Source: DAOTWC01 sp048499435
GTDB lineage: Bacteria > Chloroflexota > Anaerolineae > Aggregatilineales > Phototrophicaceae
Length of the DNA: 64,000 nucleotides
Assembly: GCA_048499435.1 (NCBI GenBank)
Contig: JASNZW010000010.1
Location: 58,338 to 122,337 of the forward strand
Reading direction: 5' to 3'
In this document: piece by piece, positions 23,858-32,234 of the stretch
How positions within the stretch are numbered: the stretch's first letter is position 1
Layout: each line of letters starts with the position of its first letter
Program-made: the position numbers and the translations under genes
The notes under the pieces: generated by a model
What the model was told of the DNA's origin: nothing
Databases searched by the model: none
The model's input: the letters and a program-made list of their open reading frames with translations, nothing else

Positions 23858-24438
23858 TCGAACACCACCAGCGCCGCGAGCTGTTCCAGCAGCGCCGGGC
23901 CGATGCCGCTGACGGTGTCGAGCGCGTCCAGGTCCTCAAACGGGCCGTTGGCCTCGCGATAGGCCACGATGCGCCCGGCCAGCGCGGGGCCGATGCCGGG
24001 CAGCGTGGACAGCTCTTCAAGGCTGGCGTGGTTGATGCGCACCAGCCCGCCGGCGGGCGTGGGCAGCGCGGCGCTCTCGCCCTGGCGCGGGACATGAATC
24101 TGGTCGCCGTCGCGCACCACCTGCGCCAGGTTCACGCGGTCGCGGTCGGCGTCGGCCAGCAGGCCGCCGGCGGCCTCCAGCGCGTCAGCGACGCGGCTGC
24201 CAGCGGGCAGCGTCACCAGCGCGCCCGGCCGCGCCACCGCGCCGGTGACGTAAGCCGTCAGCGGGCCAGCCGTCGGCGCGGGCGCCGGCGTGCCGGTCGG
24301 CAGCGGCGGCTGCACCTGAATCGTAACCGGCTGCGGGCGCGTCAGCAGCAGCAGCGCGCCCGCGCCCAGCAGGGCCACGGCCAGCAGCAGCACGGCGGCG
24401 GCCACGCCGCGCGCCGATTGGTCAGGCGTATCGTTCAC
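23854..24438 (-). CDS. ComEA-like competence protein (SLBB plus helix-hairpin-helix)
   Basis: 194 residues. An N-terminal transmembrane helix (about 12-32) and a Pro/Thr linker are followed by an SLBB-like domain (TAYVTGAVARPGALVTLPAG, about 62-115). A C-terminal pair of helix-hairpin-helix motifs carries the DNA-binding LPGIGPALAGRIVAYRE and VSGIGPALLEQL. This is the ComEA layout: a membrane-anchored receptor that binds incoming double-stranded DNA during transformation. No ComEC or other competence gene lies nearby. It may instead act in DNA binding of another kind, but the architecture is distinctive. Confidence 0.88.
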   Translation of the reverse strand: MNDTPDQSARGVAAAVLLLAVALLGAGALLLLTRPQPVTIQVQPPLPTGTPAPAPTAGPLTAYVTGAVARPGALVTLPAGSRVADALEAAGGLLADADRDRVNLAQVVRDGDQIHVPRQGESAALPTPAGGLVRINHASLEELSTLPGIGPALAGRIVAYREANGPFEDLDALDTVSGIGPALLEQLAALVVFD

Positions 24439-24468
24439 ACGATAATCTCCATCGCCAGTTGGAACTCA

Positions 24469-24535
24469 GCTTCACCCCTATCCCGCTGTGCGGAACTCCC
24501 CCTCTCCAATGGCGAGGGGGTTGGGGGGTGAGATC
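24469..24535. repeat. Dispersed CTCACCCC repeat, single degenerate copy C
   Basis: Single copy: CTTCACCCCTATCCC, a GTGCGGAAC spacer, then CCCCCTCTCC-AATG-GCGAGGGGG and GGGGGGTGAG. It lies between the comEA-like start and the nitrilase-homologue stop and keeps the inverted CACCCC/GGGGTGAG ends. Confidence 0.8.
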
Positions 24536-24539
24536 AGCT

Positions 24540-25376
24540 TTAATACTTGCGCACCAGCGCCTTGTAAACGGCGGGCTGGCGGTTCTGGATAAACTGAAAT
24601 TCCTCACGGTTTTTGCGCACTTCGTCCAGGTCAACGCGGGCGACAGCGAAGCCTTCCAGCGGCGCGCCGCTTTCGGGGTCGGTCTCGCCGGCGAGCGAGG
24701 CGTGAATCTGCCCGCGCGGGCCAACAACCATGCTCTCGCCGCCGAAGTTGAGCGTCACGTCCTCGCCGATGCGGTTGGCCGCCGCCACGAACACGGCGTT
24801 CTCGTAGGCGCGCGCGCGGACATAGGTTTTCCACTCGTCGATCTGCGACGCTTCCCAGTTCGCCACCACACACAGCAGATCAGCGCCGTCCAGCACCAGG
24901 CTGCGCGCGGCCTCCGGGAAAGCCAGGTCATAGCCCACCAGCAGGCCGATGTTGCCGATCTCGGTGGGAATCACGGGCAGCTTATAGCCTTCGCGGAAGG
25001 CCATCCGTTCCTCGCCGCGCAGGTGGATTTTGTTGTACACCTCCAGCAGCTCGCCCTCTGGCCCCACCAGCACAGCAGAGTTGTACAGCACGCTCTCGAC
25101 CTTCTCTTTGGTCACCATGCCGAAGGCGATGTAGATGCCGTACTCGTTGGCGCGCTGCGCCAGCAGGTTGACGGTGGGGCCGGGCACACGCTGCGCCACC
25201 TCAGTGAAGCGCAGGCCCAGCTCGTAGCCGCTGGTAATCAGTTCGGGGAAAACGATCAGGTCCACGCGCTGCTGCGAGGCGATGCGGGAGATCGTTTCGG
25301 ACATTTTGACCAGGTTTTCTTCCGCCTCGCCCAGCTTCGGTTTCATCTGGGCAACGGCGACAGTGATTTCGCGCAT
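24540..25376 (-). CDS. Carbon-nitrogen hydrolase (nitrilase) homologue lacking the catalytic Cys
   Basis: 278 residues following the nitrilase-superfamily fold throughout. The catalytic Glu45 (FPEL) and Lys116 (NKIHLRGEE) are present. The nucleophilic Cys, expected before YDLxFPE, is Gly148 (LLVGYDLAFPE). The codon reads GGC clearly on the minus strand, and the surrounding residues are otherwise conserved, so a sequencing frameshift is not the cause. It cannot work by the standard thioimidate/acyl-enzyme mechanism; a binding or regulatory role is possible. An intact homologue lies at 29456-30238. Family membership is secure, function unknown. Confidence 0.88.
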   Translation of the reverse strand: MREITVAVAQMKPKLGEAEENLVKMSETISRIASQQRVDLIVFPELITSGYELGLRFTEVAQRVPGPTVNLLAQRANEYGIYIAFGMVTKEKVESVLYNSAVLVGPEGELLEVYNKIHLRGEERMAFREGYKLPVIPTEIGNIGLLVGYDLAFPEAARSLVLDGADLLCVVANWEASQIDEWKTYVRARAYENAVFVAAANRIGEDVTLNFGGESMVVGPRGQIHASLAGETDPESGAPLEGFAVARVDLDEVRKNREEFQFIQNRQPAVYKALVRKY

Positions 25377-25455
25377 GGGTTCCCCCTATTCAATCGTCTG
25401 TTCAAGCAGGACGCGCACGCGCCCCATTGTACTTGCGCGCAGCCTTTTCTACGAC

Positions 25456-26415
25456 TCACGGCGCGCGCAGTTGGTCCAGCAGGCGCTGCAGATTCGGCGG
25501 CAGCGGCGACTCAAAGGCCAGCCGTTCGCCGGTGCGCGGGTGGTCGAAAGCCAGCCGCGCCGCGTGCAGGAAGTGGCGCCTGAGCCGGAAGCGCTGCTTG
25601 CGGAAGCCGTAGACCGTGTCGCCCACCACCGGGCAGCCGATGAACGCCAGGTGCACACGAATCTGGTGCGTGCGGCCGGTGAAAATCTGCACCTCGACCA
25701 GCGCCTGCCCGCCGCTGAAGTGGTCGTCCAGCACGCGGAACTCGGTGATGGCCGGGCGGCCACCGCGCACGACCGCCATCCGCTTGCGCTGGTTGGGGTC
25801 ACGGGCGATTGGCGCTTCGACCCGGCCGGTGTCGGTCTGCGGGCGGCGCTCCAGCAGCGCCAGATAGCGCTTTTCGACGGTGCGCGCCTGGAACTGCTCC
25901 GCCAGGCGGCGGCGGGCGGCGTCCTGTTTGGCGATCACCAGCAGCCCGCTGGTGTCCTTGTCCAGCCGGTGCACGATGCCGGCGCGCTTTTCCTCGACAG
26001 CCATCTGCGCGATCTGCGGCCAGCGGGCCAGCAGCGCGCTCACCAGCGTGCCGGTTTCGTTGTTCACACCCGGATGCACTGTCATGCCGGCGGGCTTGTC
26101 AATCACGGCCAGGTCGTCGTCCTCGTAAACAACTGCCAGCGGGATAGCCTCTGGCTGGACGCGCTCCGGCTCGGTTTTGCGCGGGATCGCCAGGCGGACG
26201 CGCTCACCGCCTTTGAGCCGGACGCCCGCCTTGACCTGTCGGTCGTTAACCGTCACCGCGCCAGCGGCGATAAGCGCCTGAAGCTGCGCGCGCGACAGGC
26301 GCGCGCCGATGCGCGCCATGATCGTGTGGTCAAGGCGCGCGCCGGGCGTTTCCGCCGTAAACTCAATCAGCTCCGGTTCCACGGGTGGCCGCTTTCCGCC
26401 GCCTGAGGGCAGCAC
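25456..26415 (-). CDS. RluD-family 23S rRNA pseudouridine synthase
   Basis: 319 residues. An N-terminal S4 RNA-binding domain (about 25-80; RLDHTIMARIGARLSRAQLQALIAAGAV) is followed by the RluA/RluD catalytic domain. The active-site motif HRLDKDTSG is at 149-157, with catalytic Asp152. It isomerises uridines, probably in helix 69 of 23S rRNA if truly RluD-like; the exact site cannot be read from sequence. It lies 79 bases upstream of the nitrilase homologue in the same direction. Confidence 0.92.
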   Translation of the reverse strand: MLPSGGGKRPPVEPELIEFTAETPGARLDHTIMARIGARLSRAQLQALIAAGAVTVNDRQVKAGVRLKGGERVRLAIPRKTEPERVQPEAIPLAVVYEDDDLAVIDKPAGMTVHPGVNNETGTLVSALLARWPQIAQMAVEEKRAGIVHRLDKDTSGLLVIAKQDAARRRLAEQFQARTVEKRYLALLERRPQTDTGRVEAPIARDPNQRKRMAVVRGGRPAITEFRVLDDHFSGGQALVEVQIFTGRTHQIRVHLAFIGCPVVGDTVYGFRKQRFRLRRHFLHAARLAFDHPRTGERLAFESPLPPNLQRLLDQLRAP

Positions 26416-26452
26416 GCATAGGCGTTTCTCACAAGAGCTGGCAGCGACCGGC

Positions 26453-27916
26453 CTAGCGCAGCGCGTCCAGGCGGCGGCGCAGCGCCGCTGTGACGGCCTG
26501 CGGGTTGCCTTTGCCGTCCAGCGCGCGCATGGCCTGGCCCATCAGCGCGCCGAACAGCTTGTCCCGGCCCGCCAGGTAGCCCTGCACCGTGTCGGGGTTG
26601 GCGGCCAGCACGGCGTCAACGGCGGCCTCAATCGCGCCCAGGTCGCTGACCTGCGCCAGCCCGCGCTCAGCCACGATGCGCTGCGGGTCGGCCCCGCTGC
26701 CCCACATCTCCGCCAGCACGTCAGCGGCCGTCCCCTTGTTGAGCGTGCCGTCCTCGACCAGGCGCACCAGGGCGGCGAACTGCGCCGCGCTGATGCGCGT
26801 GTGTTCGATCTCCTCGCGGCCTACGCCGCTGGCGTTCATGGTGGTGAACAGCCCGCCCAGAATCCAGTTAGCGGCCGCTTTCGGCTCCGCCCCGGCGGCC
26901 AGCACGTCCTCGTAATAGTGGGCGACCGCCTGTTCAGCCACGAGCTGGCGCGCGTCGTACTCGCTGAGGCCGAAGGCGTCCATAAAGCGGCGCTGACGGG
27001 CGGCGGGCAGTTCGGGCAGGCGCGCGCGCAGGCCGTCCACCCACTCGCGGCTGGCCTCCAGAATCGGCAGGTCCGGCTCTGGAAAGTAGCGGTACTCGTC
27101 AGCGCGCTCTTTGTAGCGCTGAACGACAGTGCGCTGGCGCTGCTCGTCCCAGCCCATCGTCGCCTGTCTGACGCCCTCGCCGCTTTCCCAGGCGCGTATC
27201 TGGCGGGCGATCTCGTAGGCGCTGGCGCGGTACAGGCTGCGGATGCTGTTGAGGTTCTTAACCTCGGTGCGGGTGCGGTACTCGCTGTCGCCGGCGCGCA
27301 TGACGCTGATATTCGGCTCGACGCGCAGCACGCCTTTCGACATATCGCCGCTGTTGACGCCCAGATACTGAAGCACAGCGCGCAGCGTGCGCGCCAGCGC
27401 CTCGGCCTCGGCGGCGCTGCGAATGTCCGGCTCGGTGACGATCTCCAGCAGCGGCACGCCGGCGCGGTTGTAATCCACCAGGCTGCCGCCGCCCACGTGC
27501 GTCAGCTTGCCGGTGTCCTCCTCCAGGTGCGCGCGCCGGATGCGAATGCGGGTGGTGTACGGCGCGCCGTCCTCCGGCGTGACAGCCACATCCAGATAGC
27601 CGTTGACGGCCAGCGGGCGGTCGTACTGGCTGATCTGATAGCCTTTGGGCAGGTCGGGGTAGAAGTAGCTTTTGCGCGCGAACTGGCTGGCCGGGGGAAT
27701 CTCGCAGTTAAGCGCCAGCCCGACCATGACGGCGTATTCGACCGCCTGCTGGTTGATGACCGGCAGCGTCCCCGGCAGCCCCAGCGACACCGGGTCAACG
27801 GCGGTGTTGGGCGGCGCCTCAACGCTGTCCACCACCGGGCACGGGCTGAACATCTTGCTGGCGGTTTGCAGTTCGGCGTGAATTTCCAGGCCGATAATCG
27901 GCGTCCAATCGCTCAT
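26453..27916 (-). CDS. gatB: Aspartyl/glutamyl-tRNA(Asn/Gln) amidotransferase subunit B
   Basis: 487 residues from MSDWTPIIGLEIHAEL, the usual GatB start; a longer in-frame ORF upstream lacks similarity. GatB forms the kinase/transamidase core of GatCAB, converting Glu-tRNA(Gln) or Asp-tRNA(Asn) to the amide form. Characteristic blocks include GLEIHAELQT, SYFYPDLPKGYQISQYD, EDTGKLTH, VDYNRAGVPLLEIVTEPD and a C-terminal YqeY-like helical domain. gatA and gatC are not adjacent. A tRNA-Asn gene is in this window at 62212, but linkage is coincidental as far as can be seen. Confidence 0.96.
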   Translation of the reverse strand: MSDWTPIIGLEIHAELQTASKMFSPCPVVDSVEAPPNTAVDPVSLGLPGTLPVINQQAVEYAVMVGLALNCEIPPASQFARKSYFYPDLPKGYQISQYDRPLAVNGYLDVAVTPEDGAPYTTRIRIRRAHLEEDTGKLTHVGGGSLVDYNRAGVPLLEIVTEPDIRSAAEAEALARTLRAVLQYLGVNSGDMSKGVLRVEPNISVMRAGDSEYRTRTEVKNLNSIRSLYRASAYEIARQIRAWESGEGVRQATMGWDEQRQRTVVQRYKERADEYRYFPEPDLPILEASREWVDGLRARLPELPAARQRRFMDAFGLSEYDARQLVAEQAVAHYYEDVLAAGAEPKAAANWILGGLFTTMNASGVGREEIEHTRISAAQFAALVRLVEDGTLNKGTAADVLAEMWGSGADPQRIVAERGLAQVSDLGAIEAAVDAVLAANPDTVQGYLAGRDKLFGALMGQAMRALDGKGNPQAVTAALRRRLDALR

Positions 27917-27989
27917 GGTCACAGTCCTGTCGGGTGCGCGCGGCGCGGCGGGTGACATTGTATCACAGCCCGCCGGCAGACAGGCAGCG

Positions 27990-29369
27990 CTACGGCGTGG
28001 CGCGGCGGTAGACCGGGTCGCTGGTGTCGAAGTGCGCGTCGCCAACGGCGGTGTCCTTGCCCAGCGCCAGGCGCACGAACGCCGGCCACCAGTTGACCTG
28101 TTCGGCGGGGTCGGCGTAGGCGGCCAGCACGCCCTCGGACTCGATCGCGCGGCGCTGGCCCAGCTTCACGAAATCCTCGCGGCTGAGGCCGCTGGCGGCC
28201 AGCCCCCACTGCCGCCCGATGTGGACGTGCAGCACTTCGTCGGCCCAGTCGAAATCCTGAAACAGCTTCGCCAGCGGGTCGTGCGCGGCGTCGGCGGTGA
28301 CCCATTCATATTTCTTGCCGGTGTCGGCGGGCATCAGGCTTTGCTCGATGGTGTAGAGGACGGCGTGCGCCTCCAGCGGCGACATGTGCTTATTCAGGCG
28401 GATAGCGAAGCCGGGGTGCAGCGGGATCTCGCCGCGCCAGTCAATGCCGCGCGCCTCGAAGTAGACCGACCCCATCATGGCGTGGCGCGCCTCATCCCAA
28501 AGCTGGCGGCACATATCCACATAAAATTCCCAGGGCTGCGGGCCGGCCTCAGCGATCATGCGCGCCATCGCCTCTGGCACATCCATTTCCAGCGTGCGCT
28601 TGCACATCAGCGCGAGCGTCCGCTCATCAGCGGGCACGCCGTCGGTGCGGGCGACCTCGTGCGGCGGGAACACAAAATTGCCCTGTTTGCGGAAGCGGCC
28701 ATCGCGGCGCGGGAAATAGTCCGGCGTGAAAGGCGCGGCGGCGCGCGGCGCGGGCAGCTCAGCGGCGGGCACGGCGTCAGCGCCGCTGATGCCGCCGGCA
28801 GCCCGCAGATAGGCGGTCAGGTGGGCGGCCCAGGCGGCGGCGCGCTGGCGCTGGCTGTCGGCATCGCTCACGGCGTCAATGGCCGCCGCGCCCCAGGCGA
28901 CCGCCTCCTCTTCCTCGGCGATCAGCGTGCGCAGCAGGCGGCGCGTTGGGTAGTCTACCAGCGGGTTCGTGCGGGCGAAGTGCTGGCGATAAGCGGCCAG
29001 CAGCGCGGGCCGCAGCACACCGTAGACGCCCACCAACTTTTCCAGCGTGTCGGCGGCGCGCAGCGCCTCGTCCAGCAGGGCGTCCAGCTTCGCGTCCGGC
29101 GCGACATCCAGGCGCGGCGGCGGGTTGCGCATCTCGCTGACGCGGCGGCGCAGCAGGGCGGCGTGCTCAGCATCGAGGTATAAGTGCAGGCTGAGCGCCT
29201 CTTTTACCTCCCAGTCGGGCGTGGGGTTGAGCCAGTACAGCCCGTATTCCAGCAGGCGTTTTTCAACCCAGGCGCAGCGCACCAGCAGATGCACGGTCTC
29301 GTCCACACTGCAGCCCAGGCGCGCGGCTTCGTCATACGTACACAGGCCGGCCAAAGGGGGTATTGGCAT
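27990..29369 (-). CDS. Ferritin-like protein with two EXXH motifs
   Basis: 459 residues, mostly helical. Two EXXH metal-binding motifs are seen: WDEARHAMMG (about residue 292) and WADEVLHVHIGRQ (about 379). Conserved acidic residues precede each, as in ferritin-like four-helix bundles carrying a di-metal site; DUF455-type proteins are the nearest recognised group. The N-terminal 200 residues are a separate helical region with an EEEEAVAWG segment. An oxidoreductase or metal-storage role is possible but unproven. It lies 74 bases upstream of gatB and could be cotranscribed. No signal peptide. Confidence 0.65.
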   Translation of the reverse strand: MPIPPLAGLCTYDEAARLGCSVDETVHLLVRCAWVEKRLLEYGLYWLNPTPDWEVKEALSLHLYLDAEHAALLRRRVSEMRNPPPRLDVAPDAKLDALLDEALRAADTLEKLVGVYGVLRPALLAAYRQHFARTNPLVDYPTRRLLRTLIAEEEEAVAWGAAAIDAVSDADSQRQRAAAWAAHLTAYLRAAGGISGADAVPAAELPAPRAAAPFTPDYFPRRDGRFRKQGNFVFPPHEVARTDGVPADERTLALMCKRTLEMDVPEAMARMIAEAGPQPWEFYVDMCRQLWDEARHAMMGSVYFEARGIDWRGEIPLHPGFAIRLNKHMSPLEAHAVLYTIEQSLMPADTGKKYEWVTADAAHDPLAKLFQDFDWADEVLHVHIGRQWGLAASGLSREDFVKLGQRRAIESEGVLAAYADPAEQVNWWPAFVRLALGKDTAVGDAHFDTSDPVYRRATP

Positions 29370-29455
29370 CAGGTTTTTCCTCCCGTAGCTGATCGCCAGC
29401 AGCGCGCGGCATCACGCGCCGGCGCTGCCGCCACAATAATAACAGCGTGCGCGGC

Positions 29456-30238
29456 TTAAAACAGGTCGGTGCGGCGGTCCGCCAGCGCGGGGATGCGGCG
29501 GCGTACCTCATCCACCACGTCAAGCTCGATCTCAGCGGTCAGCAGCAGCGGGCCGCTGCCGCCCTCAACAACCACCTCGCCCCAGGGATCAACGATCATC
29601 GAGTGGCCGCCGAACAGCGTGTCGCCGGTCTGGCCGGCGGCGTTGCAGGCGATCATATAACACTGGTTTTCGATGGCGCGCGCGCGCACCAGCGCCCGCC
29701 AGTGTTCGATGCGCGCGGCGGGCCACTCCGCCGGCAGCAGCAGCAGCCGGGCGCCGTCGGCGGCGTAGCGGCGGAACAGCTCAGGGAAGCGCAGGTCATA
29801 GCAGATGGCCAGGCCGGTCGCGCCCCAGGGCAGGTCAAGCAGCAGCGGGGCGGTGCCGGGCTGTAACCAGCGGTCCTCGTCCATGAGGCGGAACAGGTGC
29901 AGCTTGCGATACACGCCGACCATGCGCCCGGTGGGGGTGAAGAAGGCGGCGCTGTTGGCGACCTCCAGGCCGCGCTTTTCCAGCATCGAGCCGACGATGC
30001 TGATTTTGTTCTGCTGCGCGACGGTGGTCACCTGGGCGAACAGGCCGCTGTTAAGCACGCTGGCGAGTTCGCGGCTCTGGTCCAGCGCGTAGCCGGAGGG
30101 CCACAGCTCAGGGAAGATGACCAGGTGCGAGCCGCGCCGGGCGGCCTCCGCCGCCCATTCCTGCATGGTGTTGAAGTTCCTGCGGGTGTCGCCCAGCACG
30201 ATGTTCATCTGCGCCAGGCTGATGATAAGCTTTGCCAC
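29456..30238 (-). CDS. Carbon-nitrogen hydrolase (nitrilase superfamily), catalytically intact
   Basis: 260 residues from the GTG at 30236-30238, chosen because GGAGG lies 9 bases upstream; an in-frame extension of 15 residues lacks similarity. The catalytic triad is complete: Glu44 (FPELW), Lys112 (YRKLHLF) and Cys146 (AICYDLRFPEL). Enzymes of this branch hydrolyse small amides such as omega-amides or N-carbamoyl compounds; the substrate is not determined. It is paired in the same region with the Cys-less homologue at 24540. Confidence 0.88.
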   Translation of the reverse strand: MAKLIISLAQMNIVLGDTRRNFNTMQEWAAEAARRGSHLVIFPELWPSGYALDQSRELASVLNSGLFAQVTTVAQQNKISIVGSMLEKRGLEVANSAAFFTPTGRMVGVYRKLHLFRLMDEDRWLQPGTAPLLLDLPWGATGLAICYDLRFPELFRRYAADGARLLLLPAEWPAARIEHWRALVRARAIENQCYMIACNAAGQTGDTLFGGHSMIVDPWGEVVVEGGSGPLLLTAEIELDVVDEVRRRIPALADRRTDLF

Positions 30239-30375
30239 GCTTGACCGCCTCCATGTGGTATCCCTGGGCGTTGGGATGAACAATAAAAAGTGCTATGTCC
30301 AGGACTATACCGCATTTCAGGCCGGCGGGCACAGCGCCCCTCAATAATTCGGGTATTACGGGGGCCGTTTGCGTT

Positions 30376-30381
30376 TATAAT
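30376..30381 (+). promoter_or_regulatory. -10 box TATAAT for the NfeD-stomatin operon
   Basis: Consensus TATAAT in an A/T-rich stretch 50 bases before the NfeD start codon. No matching -35 hexamer at standard spacing was recognised. Confidence 0.45.
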
Positions 30382-30431
30382 AAAAATGGCGCGAATAAAG
30401 CGCTTAACACAAGGTGACAGGAGCACAGGTA

Positions 30432-31091
30432 ATGCCAGCAATTCCACAGATTAGCCCTGATCTCGTGTACCTGGCGCTGGTGTTTGGCCTGTGGGTGGGT
30501 GTAACGGCCATCTACCTGCCGGGCACGGGAATCCTGGAGATACTGGCGGCGCTGGTCGTGATCGGCTGCGTCGTGCTGCTGACCGCGCTGCCGGTGAGCT
30601 GGCTGGCCGCGCTGGCGATGGTGGCGGGCATCCTGGGGTTTATCATCATCCCGTTTTTGCAGCAGCGGCACACAGCCATCGCGCTGGCCGGGCTGGGGCT
30701 GCACGCGGTGGGCGCGTGGTTCACGTTCCAGAATCCGCCGGTGTCGCCGCTGTTTATCGCGCTGACAGTGGGCGTGTCGCTGCTGTATTACCAGTACGCG
30801 CTGATGCCTATCTTCACCCGCATCCACCAGCAGACGGCCGTCAGCCAGGATGAAACGCTGATTGGCGCGCGCGGGCGGGTGATCAAAGCGCTTAACCCCA
30901 CCGGCACGATCAACGTGCGCGGCGAGATGTGGACCGCCGTCAGCGACCGCCCGCTTCAGCCCGGCGACGAGGTGATCGTAGTGGAGCGCGAGGGCCTTCT
31001 GGTGACAGTGGAAGGCGTAAAGAACAAGCGCCGGCCCGCCGGCGGCGCTGAGGAACAGACCTACGAAAACGGTTATGAGGAGCTGAACTGA
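30432..31091 (+). CDS. NfeD-like membrane protein
   Basis: 219 residues from an ATG with AGGAG 8 bases upstream; a GTG at 30414 is a weaker alternative. Four hydrophobic segments (about 10-125) are followed by a soluble C-terminal OB-fold domain (LIGARGRVIKALNPTGTINVRGEMW to VIVVEREGLLVTVE), the NfeD C-terminal signature. The ClpP-like protease domain of long NfeD proteins is absent, making this the short form. It overlaps the stomatin gene by one base (TGATG), the classic NfeD-stomatin arrangement linked to membrane microdomain organisation. Confidence 0.88.
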   Translation: MPAIPQISPDLVYLALVFGLWVGVTAIYLPGTGILEILAALVVIGCVVLLTALPVSWLAALAMVAGILGFIIIPFLQQRHTAIALAGLGLHAVGAWFTFQNPPVSPLFIALTVGVSLLYYQYALMPIFTRIHQQTAVSQDETLIGARGRVIKALNPTGTINVRGEMWTAVSDRPLQPGDEVIVVEREGLLVTVEGVKNKRRPAGGAEEQTYENGYEELN

Positions 31092-32026
31092 TGAACACCG
31101 CTGGACCACTGCTCATTGTCCTGGTAATCCTGTTCGTTTTCTTCCTGCTGATCCGCTGGATCCGCATTGTGACCGAATATGAGCGGCTGGTGATTCTGGC
31201 GCTGGGGCGCTACGCGGGCACGCGCGGCCCTGGCATCGTGTTCGTTATCCCGATCCTGGAGCACGCGATCAAGGTGGATATGCGCGAGAAGTTTCTCGAC
31301 ATCCCCTCGCAGACCGCCATCACCCAGGACAACGCGCCGATTGCCATCGACTTCCTGGTGTATTACCGGGTGGTCGAGCCGAAGCTGTCGGTGATCGCGG
31401 TGGACGACGTGGTGGCGGCCTCGACCAATATCGCCACGACCACGCTGCGCGCCGTCATCGGCGACATCTCGCTGGACGATGTGCTGTCCAAGCGCGAGCA
31501 GATTAACGACACGCTGCGCGTCAAGCTCGATGAAGTGACTGAGCGCTGGGGCCTGAAGATCACCAGCGTTGAAATCCGCGAGATCGAGCCGCCGCGCGAC
31601 GTGCAGGAAGCGATGAACCGCCAGATGAGCGCCGAGCGCGAGCGCCGCGCCCAGGTCACGCGGGCCAGCGGCGAGCGCGAAGCGGCGATCGCGGTGGCCG
31701 AGGGCGAGAAGCAGTCCGCCATTCTGCGCGCCGAAGGCCAGAAGCAGTCCGCCATTCTGTCGGCTGAAGGCGAGCGCCAGGCGCAGCTTCTGCGGGCGCA
31801 GGGCTTCGCCGCCGCGCTCCAGGCGATCAACGAGCAGGCGGATGATGTCGCGCTCAACACGATGGCGCTGCAATACATGGAGACGCTGCGCGCTGTCGGG
31901 GCCAGCCCTTCGACCAAGTTCATCCTGCCGATGGAACTGGTGACGATGGCGCAGCAAGTTATGGGAACGATGACCGAAAACGGCCACAGCGCGGGCCGGC
32001 GCGAAACCACGCCCAGCGCCGACTGA
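31091..32026 (+). CDS. Stomatin/slipin-type SPFH (band 7) membrane protein
   Basis: 311 residues. An N-terminal membrane helix (about 5-22) leads into the SPFH domain (EYERLVILALGRYAGTRGPG, then VDMREKFLDIPSQTAITQDN). A coiled-coil tail (about 175-250) contains near-repeats GEKQSAILRAEGQKQSAIL. The final hydrophobic C-terminal segment (MELVTMAQQVMGTM) is probably an oligomerisation element. It is translationally coupled to the NfeD-like gene and followed by a strong bidirectional terminator. Forms oligomeric membrane scaffolds in the known family; the local role is inferred. Confidence 0.92.
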   Translation: MNTAGPLLIVLVILFVFFLLIRWIRIVTEYERLVILALGRYAGTRGPGIVFVIPILEHAIKVDMREKFLDIPSQTAITQDNAPIAIDFLVYYRVVEPKLSVIAVDDVVAASTNIATTTLRAVIGDISLDDVLSKREQINDTLRVKLDEVTERWGLKITSVEIREIEPPRDVQEAMNRQMSAERERRAQVTRASGEREAAIAVAEGEKQSAILRAEGQKQSAILSAEGERQAQLLRAQGFAAALQAINEQADDVALNTMALQYMETLRAVGASPSTKFILPMELVTMAQQVMGTMTENGHSAGRRETTPSAD

Positions 32027-32045
32027 GCGCCCGCCGCCCGATACA

Positions 32046-32085
32046 AAAATAACAGACACGCCAGAACGGGCGTGTCTGTTATTTT
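32046..32085. terminator. Bidirectional intrinsic terminator between stomatin and glycosyltransferase genes
   Basis: Perfect 17-bp stem AAAATAACAGACACGCC / GGCGTGTCTGTTATTTT with a 6-base loop. T-tracts arise on both strands, so it can end transcription from the stomatin operon (+) and from the glycosyltransferase gene (-). Confidence 0.9.
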
Positions 32086-32234
32086 CTGAGCAGCCTCCCG
32101 GACCGCAGCGCCGGTGTCCCGCAGGGGACACAAACACCGGCCCGCCTTACGGGATTGATGGGGTGCCAGGTTTTCCGCGCTGGTCGGTGACGCTCTGCGC
32201 ACTATTGTAGCACATTCCGCGCCGCCGCAACGAC

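Noticed and set aside
27917..28045. Longer GatB N-terminus starting at 28045
   Set aside because: The extra 43 residues have no similarity and overlap the upstream ferritin-like gene; MSDWTPIIGLEIH is the normal start.
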